Below, in pieces: positions 1 to 10,112 of a stretch of 64,000 nucleotides of DNA. The stretch is from assembly GCA_030374805.1 (NCBI GenBank), contig JARGSG010000197.1, positions 62,001 through 126,000 on the forward strand, written 5' to 3'. This stretch comes from Gracilaria gracilis. Lineage: Eukaryota; Rhodophyta; Florideophyceae; Gracilariales; Gracilariaceae. Within the stretch, counting starts at the first letter, position 1, and each line of letters opens with the position of its first letter. Below the pieces are notes generated by a model that was not told where the DNA came from, ran no database searches, and worked only from the letters and a program-made list of their open reading frames with translations. The translations under genes and the position numbers were made by a program.

Positions 1-416
1 CGAGCTCAAACCGTATCTGCGTGCGCGCGGAGGGCTACTACCTGCCGGAGCAGAGCGCGCCGGCGGAGCAGCGCTTCCTGTTCGGCTACCGCGTGCGTAT
101 CACCAACCGCAGCGAGCACGTTTGCCAGCTGCTGGCGCGCCACTGGGTTATCGCCACCGACGGCAACGCCGACAGCCACGTCAAGGGCGCCGGCGTCGTG
201 GGCCGCCAGCCCGTGCTTATGCCCGGCGAGAGCTTCGAGTACACCTCCGCCTGCCCCATCCGCGTGCGCCCACGCCCCGGTCAGACCGTGCTCGGCTCCC
301 TGCGCGGTCACTACGTCTTCTGTCGTGGCGATACTGGCCATATTCGATTCCGCGTCGACGTGCTCCCTTTTTGCTTTGAGCTGCCGGCCGCCCATCGCTT
401 GCAGCAGCCGCAGTGA
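1..416 (+). CDS. ApaG/DUF525 domain protein, 5' end missing
   Basis: The frame is open from base 3 with no convincing ATG, so the gene enters from the left and only its C-terminal ~137 residues are visible. The visible part is a nearly complete ApaG domain: a YYLPEQS strand, a FGYRVRITN strand, LLARHWVIATDG, the glycine loop VKGAGVVG, then PVLMPGESFEYTS and a final RFRVDVLPF strand. ApaG is a fibronectin-III-like fold. In eukaryotes it usually sits at the C terminus of F-box proteins (FBXO3, plant SKP16-like) or POLDIP2, so the lost part may carry an F-box; that is inference. The stop is TGA at 414. Confidence 0.8.
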   Translation, partial: SSNRICVRAEGYYLPEQSAPAEQRFLFGYRVRITNRSEHVCQLLARHWVIATDGNADSHVKGAGVVGRQPVLMPGESFEYTSACPIRVRPRPGQTVLGSLRGHYVFCRGDTGHIRFRVDVLPFCFELPAAHRLQQPQ

Positions 417-556
417 ACTGTAAAGCTGTTTTTTGTTTTTCTTTCTTTGATAAAGCCCAACTTTACAGAGATAGGGTTTCGCACTCCATCGCTTGCCATT
501 GGCTGCTTTTGCTTCGAAATGCGCCGCTGCTTTCCATTGGTCACCGTGGATCCCGA

Positions 557-577
557 GTAGATAGATAGATAGATGAG
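557..577 (+). repeat. GATA tetranucleotide run in TPI 5' region
   Basis: About four GATA units lie 103-123 bp before the TPI ATG. Similar TATCTATC/GATAGATA runs recur near 36052, 43888, 44337 and 45546 in other intergenic regions. Confidence 0.7.
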
Positions 578-679
578 TTATTCCCACCACCACCCCCTCC
601 GTCGCCGCCGCCGCCGCCGTCGTCGTCGTCAATTCATCCATCCTTCTTCTTCCTCACTCCTTGCGCCGCCCGCTCAACC

Positions 680-1447
680 ATGGCTCGCACCTTCTTCGTC
701 GGAGGCAACTGGAAGTGCAACGGCTCGCTCAGCTCCATCAAGCGGCTGTGCGCCGCCTGGAACCAATCCACCGACAACGGCGCCAAGTACGCCGACCAAC
801 CCGTGCAAATCGTCATCGCCCCCCCCGCGCTCTACGCCCTCTCCACGCGCGACTTGCTGCCGGCCAACTTCCACCTCGCCCTGCAGAACGCCTACCACAC
901 CACGGGCGCCTTCACGGGCGAGATCGCCGCCGACATGCTCGCCGACGCCGCCGTGCCCTGGGTCATCCTCGGCCACTCTGAGCGCCGCTCCATCTTCAAG
1001 GAGTGCGACCAGACCGTGGCCGACAAGACCGCGTATGCGCTCTCCAAAGGCGTCGCCGTCATCGCCTGCATCGGCGAGCTGCTCGAGGAGCGCGAGAGCG
1101 GCCGCACCATGGAGGTTAACCAGCGCCAGCTGGCCGCCATCGCCGCAAAGCTGTCCGACTGGAGCAACGTTGTCATCGCGTACGAGCCCGTGTGGGCCAT
1201 TGGCACCGGCAAGGTCGCCACGCCCGAGCAGGCGCAGGAGGTGCACAAGTTCTTGCGCGAATGGCTCGCTTCCAACGTCGGCGCCGACGTTGCCGCTTCT
1301 ACGCGCATCATCTATGGCGGCTCGGTCAAACCGACGAATGCCAACGACCTGGCGACGCAGCCGGATATCGACGGCTTTCTTGTTGGCGGCGCCTCGCTCA
1401 AACCGGATTTCGTGTCCGTTATCGATTCTTACTCGGCAAAGGCGTGA
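680..1447 (+). CDS. TPI: Triosephosphate isomerase
   Basis: Interconverts dihydroxyacetone phosphate and glyceraldehyde 3-phosphate. The 255-residue length fits the family. Catalytic residues are all visible: Lys12 in GGNWKCN, His99 in ILGHSERR, Glu169 in AYEPVWAIGTGK, plus the phosphate-binding loop IIYGGSVKP and the FLVGGASL strand near the C terminus. The ATG at 680 leads straight into the first beta strand with no transit peptide, so I predict a cytosolic enzyme. It is an intronless single frame, about 260 bp after the ApaG-domain gene on the same strand. Confidence 0.97.
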   Translation: MARTFFVGGNWKCNGSLSSIKRLCAAWNQSTDNGAKYADQPVQIVIAPPALYALSTRDLLPANFHLALQNAYHTTGAFTGEIAADMLADAAVPWVILGHSERRSIFKECDQTVADKTAYALSKGVAVIACIGELLEERESGRTMEVNQRQLAAIAAKLSDWSNVVIAYEPVWAIGTGKVATPEQAQEVHKFLREWLASNVGADVAASTRIIYGGSVKPTNANDLATQPDIDGFLVGGASLKPDFVSVIDSYSAKA

Positions 1448-1860
1448 GTTCTGGTGTCTGTTGTGTAGATAGCTTCATGTTGTGTTGGTAAAGCAGAAAA
1501 AACCGTGCGATGCTTTTTTGGTACAAGGGTATCGTTGTACGCAAAACGCCTGCGTTTCCGTGAATCATCGTCCACCAACATGCCCATGCGGCTGCCATAT
1601 CGCCCTTTCCCCTACTCTAGGCTGGATAGACAAGGGTTAAAGAGGACTAGCGTTCTACTAGCTTACCTGTAGCTAGCTACCCTTGTACTAGGGAAAAACG
1701 TTACCTCTACATATTGTGGTGGCACTCGAGATCGCACAGCGATGAGCACAAACCCCATCACCGTACCACCGCTCACCGATAAATGAAGGTACCACACCCA
1801 ACAATACTGTAACCCGCAACCGAGTGCGCCACAACAGTTTCATTCAATCAACTCATTGCA
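1448..1860. other. Intergenic, TPI to USP gene
   Basis: 413 bp between two plus-strand genes. The stretch 1617-1690 has several CTAG/GTAC-rich short palindromes (ACTAGC, GTACTAG). No ORF of note and no RNA gene recognised. Confidence 0.5.
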
Positions 1861-3018
1861 ATGAGTTTCCCAATGCTTCTTGATCGTTCGCTGCTCATCG
1901 TTGCACCGCGTTTTGCCGGCAGCTACCTGGACGACATGCCCTTGGACTCCTACTCGCCATGGAAACGCCGCCCAACTAAACGCAAGAGGAGAACAGTTCC
2001 ATTCAAGCAGCCACGAGGGCTGTGGAACACCGGTCAATCCTGCCACCTTGGTGCAACCATCTCTGCGCTATCTGCTCTGTCTTGCATCAGGGCGTGGGTC
2101 ATGAACCAGCCTGCATTGTGGCGACCACCCATGTCCACCTTGGCAGACTACCTTTTGCAAGCAGCCAGCTCGAAACACAACGGCGGTGGATTGGACCCCC
2201 GACCTATACTGGCTCTCTTGGAAACGTCGGGCTGGAAATCTCGCTACGCTCAGGACGCACATGAGAGCATGCTACGTGTGTTGGAGCTCATTCAAGACGC
2301 CATAAACTCATCTCCGCGCGAACGACGTCACGGCCCGACATTTCGAATGAACAAAAGCACGCAAACGCCACCACTTTGCGTCGGACGCACACAAATGGCG
2401 ATGGACTTGCAGCGAGAAGAGCTTCCTCCTTACCTTTCAACCACGGCTTCATGGAACCATTGCTTCAGTTGTGGGTACACTTCGCCCGTTACGCTCACGG
2501 ACAGTCCGATGATTCTCGTGCCTGTTACAGAGCGTTCCAAACCATTGGCTTCTCTCGTGACGAACGCCATGTATTCTAGAACGCGCGTGGACATGTATTG
2601 CGACGGCTGTGCTCAAAGCTGTACACATCTTCACTGTTCCGAAGTGTGGCGGCTACCGCGAGCACTCATAATACTCTTGCAGCGGGCCTCGTATGGGTTG
2701 CGAGGCGTGTCAATAACAAGGTCGCCAGTATGGTTTTACAAGTATATAAACATTACACGTCCATACCGAGGGGACAATCATGGCGAAGTTTGTTATGCCT
2801 TGAGAAGCGTCGTTCGTTATGCAGGTAGTGCGAGTGGGCACAGGAGTCATTATGACTGCATTCTTAGAGCGCCTGAGAGCAGCGTGAAAGGAATCGATTG
2901 CGTCGACTCAAGTAGTAGATGGTGGCATGTGGATGACGATCACATTACGCGCTCCTCCGTGCAAAGTGCATGCGACACAAGCCATCTTTATCTGCTCATG
3001 TTTGAGATGGAAACGTAA
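1861..3018 (+). CDS. Divergent ubiquitin-specific protease (peptidase C19)
   Basis: 385 residues, probably a ubiquitin carboxyl-terminal hydrolase. The USP landmarks appear in order: Cys box GLWNTGQSCHLG with the candidate nucleophile Cys61, QDAHESMLRVLELI (131-144) matching the QQDAHEF box, a four-Cys zinc site from CFSC (201-204) and CDGC (247-250), LPRALIILLQR matching the LPxxLxxxLxRF strand, and the His box ending in GHRSHYDC (His327) followed by WWHVDDDHIT. The Cys box departs from the usual NxGNTCF. A basic patch KRRPTKRKRR lies at 35-44. The ATG at 1861 is the first in frame. Subfamily is uncertain; some boxes recall USP30. Confidence 0.75.
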   Translation: MSFPMLLDRSLLIVAPRFAGSYLDDMPLDSYSPWKRRPTKRKRRTVPFKQPRGLWNTGQSCHLGATISALSALSCIRAWVMNQPALWRPPMSTLADYLLQAASSKHNGGGLDPRPILALLETSGWKSRYAQDAHESMLRVLELIQDAINSSPRERRHGPTFRMNKSTQTPPLCVGRTQMAMDLQREELPPYLSTTASWNHCFSCGYTSPVTLTDSPMILVPVTERSKPLASLVTNAMYSRTRVDMYCDGCAQSCTHLHCSEVWRLPRALIILLQRASYGLRGVSITRSPVWFYKYINITRPYRGDNHGEVCYALRSVVRYAGSASGHRSHYDCILRAPESSVKGIDCVDSSSRWWHVDDDHITRSSVQSACDTSHLYLLMFEMET

Positions 3019-3812
3019 CGTAACATCCGCATTAAAAGCCCGAGCCCAAACACTTTTTCGAACAACTGTTATCGCTGATTCAGTGTGAAGTGCAAGCGTA
3101 TAGAGACAAGAGTTGTCTTCCTTTGGGCGGGACTTCTCCACGCTTGCAGCGTTTGCAAGCCTTGAGAAGGCCAGCCAAAAGGAAAACAAAGTGCTCTTTC
3201 AACTAGGCCTACTTTCAACCCTCGTTACAACTCGAAGAAGGGAGTTCGCCACCAAAGTCGTAGTCCGAAATGGCCAACCCCCGCTATTGTGTAGGAAGAG
3301 AGTGAAACAGATTGTAGAAGAGTAAGTTGCCGAGAAACAGACGAAGGAGCTGCAGAAGATATCTTCGTAGATTGTAGCTCTACTGACTGTATCGTATCAT
3401 ACGAAGAGCAGATGACGATGGCATTTTCTTTGGAGGAAGGAAGGGTGCTCTCTTGCAGTATGTCGCTTCGTAGGTGCACAAGTGGACAGCGTTGCAACGT
3501 CTATTGCCATAGGGAAGTGGCGAAATGGAGCATATCGAAAAGTCCTCACAACTGCTCTTGATGTTCTCTTTCTCTTCATCGGATGATGAGAGTAAGATCC
3601 AAAGACTTGCTTTCCTTGTTTTCCCCCCTCAACAAGAACAATAACGAGGCTGAGAAAGTTACACTGATTGTACCAGTTTTCTATGGGAATATTAGGAGGA
3701 GGCTTTGCAGAGTTCTGCGGCACCTCTTGACAAGTACATGTTTTCTTTTGTCTCGTGAACATTGCTTGTGTTGAGAGTGCTTCTTTCCATAGTCTGCGAA
3801 AGAAAACAAAAT
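3019..3812. other. Intergenic, no supported gene
   Basis: 794 bp between two plus-strand genes. Short frames occur on both strands (for example 3397-3879 minus) but none shows a family pattern or a convincing start. No RNA gene seen. Confidence 0.45.
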
Positions 3813-4322
3813 ATGCAAACGGATTTGGCCGCTCTTGAGCTCCGTCTGCATCGTTTGGAGACTCTAGTCGGGGAATCATCGTGCAAGGGGGATTTACTTA
3901 AACGGCTGAAACACGTACAAAGGGAGCTGCGAGAAAAGGTGCCCGACGAAATGGAAGCTGCATTTAAGACCGTCGCCCTCCTTTCTTCTGTCGGTACGTT
4001 GCCAGCTACGAGAGCAGCAAGGATGGAAAAGCTCAACCTCCTTGAAAAGAATCTAGACCAGGCAGACGCGTATGTCACGGAATTCGATGCACTGCAGCAC
4101 GCCCTAGATAGGCCTTTTGACCTAGAGAAGTTGAACAGAGAAGCACTTGCAACGCTTGAAAATCGCGTATGTAAGGTTTCCAGTGATATCGCTGAGGAAG
4201 AGCGTAATGTTGACACACTTCTCATGGAGTTCAACAAGGTTACAGAGAGGCTGAACGACACTATGTTGCGCATGGCCCATGTTCTTCAATCACAAACGCC
4301 TACGAATAAGGAACGAACATGA
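3813..4322 (+). CDS. Small coiled-coil protein, weakly dynactin-p24-like
   Basis: 169 residues from the ATG at 3813; an upstream in-frame TTG is ignored. It is almost wholly helical and charged, with heptad patterning through LAALELRLHRLETLVGE, LLKRLKHVQRELREKV and EERNVDTLLMEFNKVTERLND. Length and layout (N-terminal LxxLExRLxxLE, central VALLSSVGTLP, long C-terminal helix) resemble dynactin subunit 3 (p24), but coiled coils give false matches and red algae are generally thought to lack dynein. It is convergent with the HD-domain gene, 123 bp away. Confidence 0.55.
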   Translation: MQTDLAALELRLHRLETLVGESSCKGDLLKRLKHVQRELREKVPDEMEAAFKTVALLSSVGTLPATRAARMEKLNLLEKNLDQADAYVTEFDALQHALDRPFDLEKLNREALATLENRVCKVSSDIAEEERNVDTLLMEFNKVTERLNDTMLRMAHVLQSQTPTNKERT

Positions 4323-4445
4323 CAGTACGAAAAGGTCACGATAAACGAAGCTTCGTAGAATGCGGCAAAAGAAGTGTTGTCGCAAAGGCACCATTTCCTG
4401 ATCATGGCAAAATGTGACACCAACTGCAGCCCGCCTGGTAGAAGG

Positions 4446-5030
4446 TTATTCGCTTGGTTCTGCTTGAGCGACATCGTCACGATTTCGATCTTTACGAAGT
4501 TCTGTGTCTAGTTCGGTCATGGTTTTCGTTGTAAACACATCTCTTGTACTATCAAAGAACTCTTGAAGTCGAATGCCTTGGGCACGTTCGTACTCGTCTG
4601 CTTGCAAAATCATTTCGAACTTGTCAATGTCCTTCATGAGCTTTGCCTCCTCCGTGATACCATCTTCATACTCTTTCCACAACTCGTACATGTCGACTCC
4701 AGCTTTGCTCCCGCTCAGAATGTCATCACGGATATGACGCATTGCTTCATCTTCCATTTGGCGTTTCTGTTCTTTTGAGACGTTATCATGAGGCGTTATA
4801 TCGCCGACGATGGACTCTGCGAGATCGTGCACCAAAGCCATTCGGATCAAGTGGTCACGGTTTTGATGCGGTAGAGCGAATGCTATCAGGGCCATACGAT
4901 ACATATGATCTGAAATGGATTCTGGTAGGTTGACGTTGCTGCGGACCCATCCCGTTCTTTTTGTGGTCTTCAAACGGCCGATCAGGCGAAAGAAGTCCAA
5001 CATATTCTGCGAAGTTTGAGGAGTGCTCAT
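4446..5030 (-). CDS. HDDC2: HDDC2/YfbR-type HD-domain 5'-deoxynucleotidase
   Basis: HD-superfamily metal phosphohydrolase that removes the phosphate from deoxynucleoside 5'-monophosphates. The family opening FFRLIGRLKTTKRTGWV is followed by PESISDHMYRMALIA (first metal His), LVHDLAESIVGDI (HD dyad plus the conserved ESIVGDI helix), YELWKEYE and KDIDKFEMILQADEYE (last metal Asp). From the ATG at 5030 the protein has 194 residues, close to human HDDC2 (about 204). A second in-frame ATG at 5108 would add 26 basic residues. Predicted cytosolic and single exon. Confidence 0.93.
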   Translation of the reverse strand: MSTPQTSQNMLDFFRLIGRLKTTKRTGWVRSNVNLPESISDHMYRMALIAFALPHQNRDHLIRMALVHDLAESIVGDITPHDNVSKEQKRQMEDEAMRHIRDDILSGSKAGVDMYELWKEYEDGITEEAKLMKDIDKFEMILQADEYERAQGIRLQEFFDSTRDVFTTKTMTELDTELRKDRNRDDVAQAEPSE

Positions 5031-6263
5031 TGTTAAACACTTCGAACGTTGACGCTGCGATCTTGTTGGTCTTGATAGATTTGGGGGTGGACAGAACACT
5101 AGTTGCATCACCAGCGTTTGGTATGGATTGTCACAAAGCTGCTTCGTCGCCAATGCCGCGGACAGGTACGGAGTATGGAGTGCAACGGTGGTAAGAGGGC
5201 TTGGCTACCTCAGCTCTTTGATTCAATTTGCGATTTCTACCTTCGTAATAAGATGGTCTGTAGAGCTAACACAGAGGTTTTTCGCCGAGATGATCAGTGC
5301 GTCGGATCCGGGTGGCCTCCAACTACCTTCGTAGCTGTGAATGCCTGCACAAACCCGGCTACTTCTTTGGTGATGTTAGCTTACATTAAACCAAGAAACA
5401 TTGTTGTGGAATTGAAGATGATAGCGACAAGAGTAAAAAAGCGGTAAACGGGGACTCGCAACACAGCAGTACGTGGAGATTGTATGTATTTACAAGTTGG
5501 CTATACTAACTTCTGCACTACGCATAGCGTTGTGGTACGTTAGAGAATTCTTGCTACTGATGTGTCCCTCGCTTGTTCTGAAACACTACATATTTGAGTT
5601 GTGAGTTTTGCAAAAGCCGCCCCGTTTGATTGTGTTCAGCGCGCTAATATTCAAGTGGCAGACGCTATATGCAGGGACAAAGGCTTGTTATTCGTACTGA
5701 AATCCCGCTCGGCTATCTTTCCGAAAGAGTGACGCATTGGCCGACGACCCGAAGGTGGTCTTCCACACAGCTCAAGCACCAAGGCCCCGCCGGAGTCAAC
5801 CCGTCAGAAACGAGGACTCCACAGCAAGACCAGGGCGCGAGCCAGTGAAACAAGGACCCGCGACAAACCATGGACCGCTCGTCATTACGGGAAAACGTAT
5901 AACAAGTCTTTGCAGTTTAAGGTTAGAAAAAAGACTTTGTTAGCGGAGAAGAAAGGGAAAGCTATACTCAACGATGGCGTTCGGCTTTTATAGCGGTGGG
6001 CGCGTCACCGGCGGGGACGGCGGTCCCGGCAGTTGATTTGTACACGACGCACACGTGTGTGCGGCTGCGCTGGTGCATTCGTCATCGTCGTCACATCTCA
6101 ATGTTATGGCGGCTGGAAAGTTGAGCTGCAACGCCACCCCCTTGCCAGCCGCACGCATCGTGGCGTAGGTTGGGACACCCTCAGCAGGACATCCTCTTCG
6201 CGAGCGCGGGCGCGCTTCTACGACGCTGAGTACATCCAGTCGCGAGTGCGCGCGCGAAAAGAC
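5031..6263. other. Intergenic between divergent HDDC2-like and J-protein genes
   Basis: 1.2 kb shared upstream region. Short open frames (for example 5737-5943) lack an ATG or any family pattern. GC rises sharply after about 6000, towards the plastid J-protein gene. A TTTTATAG sequence near 5987 could be a TATA element. No RNA gene recognised. Confidence 0.4.
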
Positions 6264-7349
6264 ATGCAGCTTGCCAGTAGTTCCGCCTTCATTTCGCCCG
6301 TGCCAGTTGTGAATCGGGCTGCCAATTTGCCGGCGCGCTCTGCGCGTCGACCTGCGCGCCGCCCGCGCGCGTTTGTATCACGTCGCTGTACCGTCGTGTG
6401 CACGGCAAACCCGTACGACGTACTGGGCGTTCCGAGAGATGCGGATGCGGCCACCATCAAACGTGCGTACCGACGAGCCGCTCTCAAGAATCATCCCGAC
6501 GTGAGCAAAGAGCCTGACGCGCGCGATCGTTTCATGAGGATTCAGGAGGCGTATGCCATGCTGTCCGACGCTAGCAAGCGCGCGTCGTATGACAGACAGC
6601 GTGCTACGTCTTCTGGCTTTAATTCGTTTGCAAAGGGTTTTGGATTTGACTTTGACGCTGCTCAGTATGCTAAGAAATGGCGCGATTCTAACCCTATGCC
6701 GGACGATATCAACGATAACCTTGGAAGCATTTTCTCTGATTTGTTCTCTGGCGTGGCTGGTGCCGTCGGTTCCAATGGCGTGGTTGAGGATTTTGTTGAG
6801 TTTTTGGAAAAGCAGGTTGACGGCTTTGGAAGCGGTGGAGATGATAGTCTCAATGAGGTGCTCAACAGCTCCGACGTTGATGTTCTTGAAACTGAAATTG
6901 AGGACGCCAAGTTCGTACTGAGGCAGCTTCGCTCCAGAAAAAGCAGAGTTGAGGACGAGGAAGAGAACCTTCGACAGCGTGCCAGAGATTGGAGAAGGCG
7001 TGCCGACCGCGCCGATGACCGAAAAGATTACAGCGTGCGTGACGCGGCGCGCGAACGAGAGCAAGAGCTACTGAAAGATGCCGACCGGTTTGCAAAGCGG
7101 GCCACCAAAGCAGCCTCGCTGGTACGAAAGCAGGAACAGCGCCTGGAGAAGATTGAAGACAGGCTGGACTACGTGCGAAACAAAAAGAAGGAAGAGACAG
7201 CCTCTCGCAAGAGCCGGGCGGCGAGGAGATCCACGTCTGACGATACGAATGGCAGTGGAAGAAAGCCCGTTTCAGAGGTGCGGAGCAAGTCGCAGCAAGC
7301 CGCCATTGACGACGAACTGCAGAAGATGAAACGAGAGCTTGGATTGTGA
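6264..7349 (+). CDS. Plastid-targeted J-domain (DnaJ-like) protein
   Basis: 361 residues from the ATG at 6264; upstream in-frame codons to 6033 lack a plausible start for a presequence. Residues 1-47 look like a plastid transit peptide: Ser/Arg/Ala-rich, no acidic residues, with SSSAFISP at 5-12. The J domain spans about 50-111: NPYDVLGVPRDAD, AYRRAALKNHPDV with the HPD triad at 77-79, and EAYAMLSD. There is no Gly/Phe stretch or Zn-finger domain; instead a helical, highly charged C-terminal half (about 210-330) looks like a coiled coil. It should therefore be a specialised Hsp70 co-chaperone rather than a classical DnaJ. Confidence 0.88.
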   Translation: MQLASSSAFISPVPVVNRAANLPARSARRPARRPRAFVSRRCTVVCTANPYDVLGVPRDADAATIKRAYRRAALKNHPDVSKEPDARDRFMRIQEAYAMLSDASKRASYDRQRATSSGFNSFAKGFGFDFDAAQYAKKWRDSNPMPDDINDNLGSIFSDLFSGVAGAVGSNGVVEDFVEFLEKQVDGFGSGGDDSLNEVLNSSDVDVLETEIEDAKFVLRQLRSRKSRVEDEEENLRQRARDWRRRADRADDRKDYSVRDAAREREQELLKDADRFAKRATKAASLVRKQEQRLEKIEDRLDYVRNKKKEETASRKSRAARRSTSDDTNGSGRKPVSEVRSKSQQAAIDDELQKMKRELGL

Positions 7350-9101
7350 TTTGTGGTTTGAGAAACACGAGTTTGTGGTGCGCGCGTGATTCGAGCTTTG
7401 GATATGATACTGTATGTTCATTGTACCATACGAGTACGTCTGCAATCTTGTAGAAATTGTAGTAAACGCTGAGCGTGTTGTTGCTCGCCCCGACTGACTG
7501 CTTTGCGGAATGCGTTGATGGCTATCGACTGGCGTGTTTGATGGTTTTCTAAGTAAACTCGCAACCAACTTGACAAACTTGTTGTCGTCGTTGAGGTGTA
7601 CTGTGAAAATTGCAGTGGCAGTTTGTTTGGCCCAGTGAATCACGGATGGAAAGCGCATGGCTGCGGCTTGTAGTAGTAGTAGTACAATGGTGATTTACCG
7701 TACGCCTCGTACAGAGCTGGATGCACGTTGAGCACGCTCGACTGCAGAAGCATGGCAAACTGGCTCGGTGCGAGGAATTGATTCACAATAATGGCGTGCG
7801 GTACGGTGGACTAGAGCGCGTGCTTTAACGCTCGCGCGTACTGTGGCTGCGAAGGTGCGCCACATAACACAAGGATTGTGTACAGTACCCAAAAACTCGG
7901 GGGAGGCGCTTCTGTATGTTGGCCACCAGTGAGACGAAGCGGTGCGGACGCCAGTCGTCGCTGACGCGAAGGAGCGATAAGAGAAATTTTCGTGGGCGGC
8001 CAAAGTGGAGGAGGATGTGCTGTTCCATTGCGGCGATGTGTATGAACTCTTGTCGCAGCACAGGGAGAATGGCGCGGAATGAGTGCGGTGATGTACGCGG
8101 CGAATGGCGGCGAAGCACGCCGTGGTGGGCGCGGCACAAGCACATTACACCGCCGGCTGATGGGCAACGGCGCGCTCACCAGGCGCTCACAGCGCGTCTC
8201 TCGCTGCAAGCGTAGGCGCGCACGATGGCGGTGGCAGACGGCCGCCATGCGCGAGTAGATACTATTATGTACGCGCGCGCGCGCGCAGTAGCGACGGGGT
8301 GGAACGGCACGGCGCTCTCGATGCGCGCGGCGGCATTGACACGGTGGCTCGACAGTGCCAGGGCGTGGCACAGCGCGTGGCACAGCGCGTGTGTGCGGAA
8401 ATTCAGTGCTGCAGGGTACTGTACTACATGCAACAACTTTTGATTGTTTGTTGAGCGCGGCGCAGCGCTTTTAGCGGCCGTCGCGGGCAGCGGCGCCACC
8501 GACATGAGCAACGAGATGCAAAAGACGAAGCAGCGCGCGAGAGAGGGAAGGCGTCGCGAGACCAGTAGCTCGTTACAGCCAACAAGCAAAGCGTGTACCC
8601 TTGGTACAACGGAACGGAAACCTTTTACGGCGCGGGCAGTAGCAGCACACGCGCAGCGGGTGTGTGAAGCTGCTGGCGGCGCAAACGTGCGCCGAACACA
8701 GGCGGCTTGTATGTATGTACGCGGCGCGCCCAGTTTGGGCAGGCACACGCTGCAGCTACAAGTTGTGTGGCGCAGTTTTACCGGCGGCGCAAACGCGCCG
8801 GCGCGGGTGACGTGGTCGCACGGCGCGCCTTTACGCTCGACTGGCAGCGGCTGCGAGACTGCGCCGCGCCGTAGCCGCGAATAGTTTGTTCGTCTCGAGA
8901 TCTTGCGGCGGCGGCGGTGTGGTGGCGGCGGTGTGGTGACGGCGGCAGCGGTGGTAAGCGGCGCGGAGGGGGTGCGGCGCGCGGCGCGCGGCGCACGGCG
9001 ATGGCGGCGGTGCGGAGGCGAGCGCGAGCGACGGCAGGCGGCGCGGAGGGCGGGCGCGAAAGGCGTGTCGCTCTATGAACGGACGCGCGTTGTGTAATTG
9101 A

Positions 9102-9359
9102 ATGGCGGCGGTGGGACAGGGGCGCCAGCGGCACGCGGCGCGGCGCAAAAAAAAGCGCCTTTTTACAGTGCCATTTACAACGCGCGCAGCCACGGCTCGT
9201 GCGCGCCGGTTACAGTGGCGCGCGCGCGCGCGCGGCGTGGAGGTGGGGCGCGGCGGCGGCGGCGGAGGCGGCGGCTGCGGCTACGGCTGCGGCGGCGGAG
9301 GCGGCGGAGGCGGCGGCTGCGGCTACGGCTGCGGCGGCGGCGGCGAACAAGGCGCGTAG
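9102..9359 (+). CDS. Possible Gly-rich small ORF (doubtful)
   Basis: 85-codon frame with an ATG at 9102. The N-terminal half is Arg-rich; the C-terminal half is a Gly tract with two GCGYGCGG blocks encoded by a 42-bp direct repeat. It lies in the 3' flank of the RING-H2 gene, on the other strand. Low complexity makes a chance frame likely. Confidence 0.15.
   Translation: MAAVGQGRQRHAARRKKKRLFTVPFTTRAATARARRLQWRARARGVEVGRGGGGGGGGCGYGCGGGGGGGGGCGYGCGGGGEQGA
9261..9340. repeat. 42-bp GC-rich direct repeat, two copies
   Basis: A unit starting GGCGGAGGCGGCGGCTGCGG begins at 9261 and again at 9303, with identical cores containing CTGCGGCTACGGCTGCGG. Confidence 0.85.
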
Positions 9360-9381
9360 ATTAGGCTGAACAAAAATACAG

Positions 9382-9948
9382 TCAACGTCTTGACGGCGTC
9401 GGCGGCGGCGGCGGCGGCGCGGCGGCGGCCGGGGCGCCGTGCGACGCGAACGAGCCGCTGCGGCGCAGCCGATCGGCGATGGAGGGGCGCGCGTGCGCGT
9501 GCGCGCGCTTGGCGTGCAGATCGAGCAGGTGCTTGACGGTTTCCTCCAGCAGCGCCTCGCGCTGGCAGCTGGGGCACTCGTTGCTGCGGCGCAGCCACGA
9601 CTTGACGCACGAGGAGTGGAAGATGTGGCCGCACGACGCGATGACGCGCGCGGATTGCGCGCGCTGAATCACGTCCAGACAGATGGAGCACACGCAGCTG
9701 CGGCGCGGCGGCTTGTCGCAGCGCGGCGCCACCATGTCGATCTTGTCGTCGGAGAGCGGCGCGGCGCTGTGCGGCGTGCACACGGCGCGCAGTGAGGGCG
9801 GCGGCTGCGTGACGCAAACGCCTTCCGAACGCGGCGGCGAGTATAACGCCTGCGACAGGTGGCGGTAGATGGCGCGCGCGGTGAAGGCGACGATGAGCAC
9901 AAACAACACGCCACACACGGAAATAAACGCTACGCTCCACGTCGGCAT
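9382..9948 (-). CDS. Membrane-anchored RING-H2 E3 ligase (ATL-like)
   Basis: 188 residues from the ATG at 9948. An N-terminal membrane segment covers about 6-26 (VAFISVCGVLFVLIVAF). After a linker comes a RING-H2 finger: CSICLDVI, then CGHIFHSSC, then CPSC, with the two central His residues of the H2 type. The tail is Ala/Pro-rich low complexity. The layout (single TM then RING-H2) is that of plant ATL ubiquitin ligases, which would place the RING in the cytosol. The open frame continues upstream to 10401, but that stretch is poly-Pro/Arg read from simple repeats and I exclude it. Confidence 0.85.
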   Translation of the reverse strand: MPTWSVAFISVCGVLFVLIVAFTARAIYRHLSQALYSPPRSEGVCVTQPPPSLRAVCTPHSAAPLSDDKIDMVAPRCDKPPRRSCVCSICLDVIQRAQSARVIASCGHIFHSSCVKSWLRRSNECPSCQREALLEETVKHLLDLHAKRAHAHARPSIADRLRRSGSFASHGAPAAAAPPPPPPTPSRR

Positions 9949-10081
9949 GGTTGTTGCGCCGCGCCGTCCAACAAGGGCATCAAGCGAAGCGCGGCGGACG
10001 GAAAGCACATACGGCGAGCACGCCGGGGGGGTGAGGGGGAGGGAGAAGGGGGGGGAGCGAGGTGAGCGAGGTGAGCGAGGA

Positions 10082-10112
<31 letters not shown>

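Larger units (their letters stand above)
7350..9381. other. GC-rich gene-poor region
   Basis: 2 kb lying between the 3' ends of two convergent genes. It has CG-alternating runs (8271-8288), a duplicated GTGGCACAGCGC near 8368-8391 and GGC-rich tracts after 8900. Open frames appear on all six frames because stop codons are scarce at this GC content; none matches a family I know. Confidence 0.5.

Noticed and set aside
8271-8288. CG-alternating tract as an origin or regulatory element
   Set aside because: Simple alternation expected in GC-rich DNA; nothing else supports a function.
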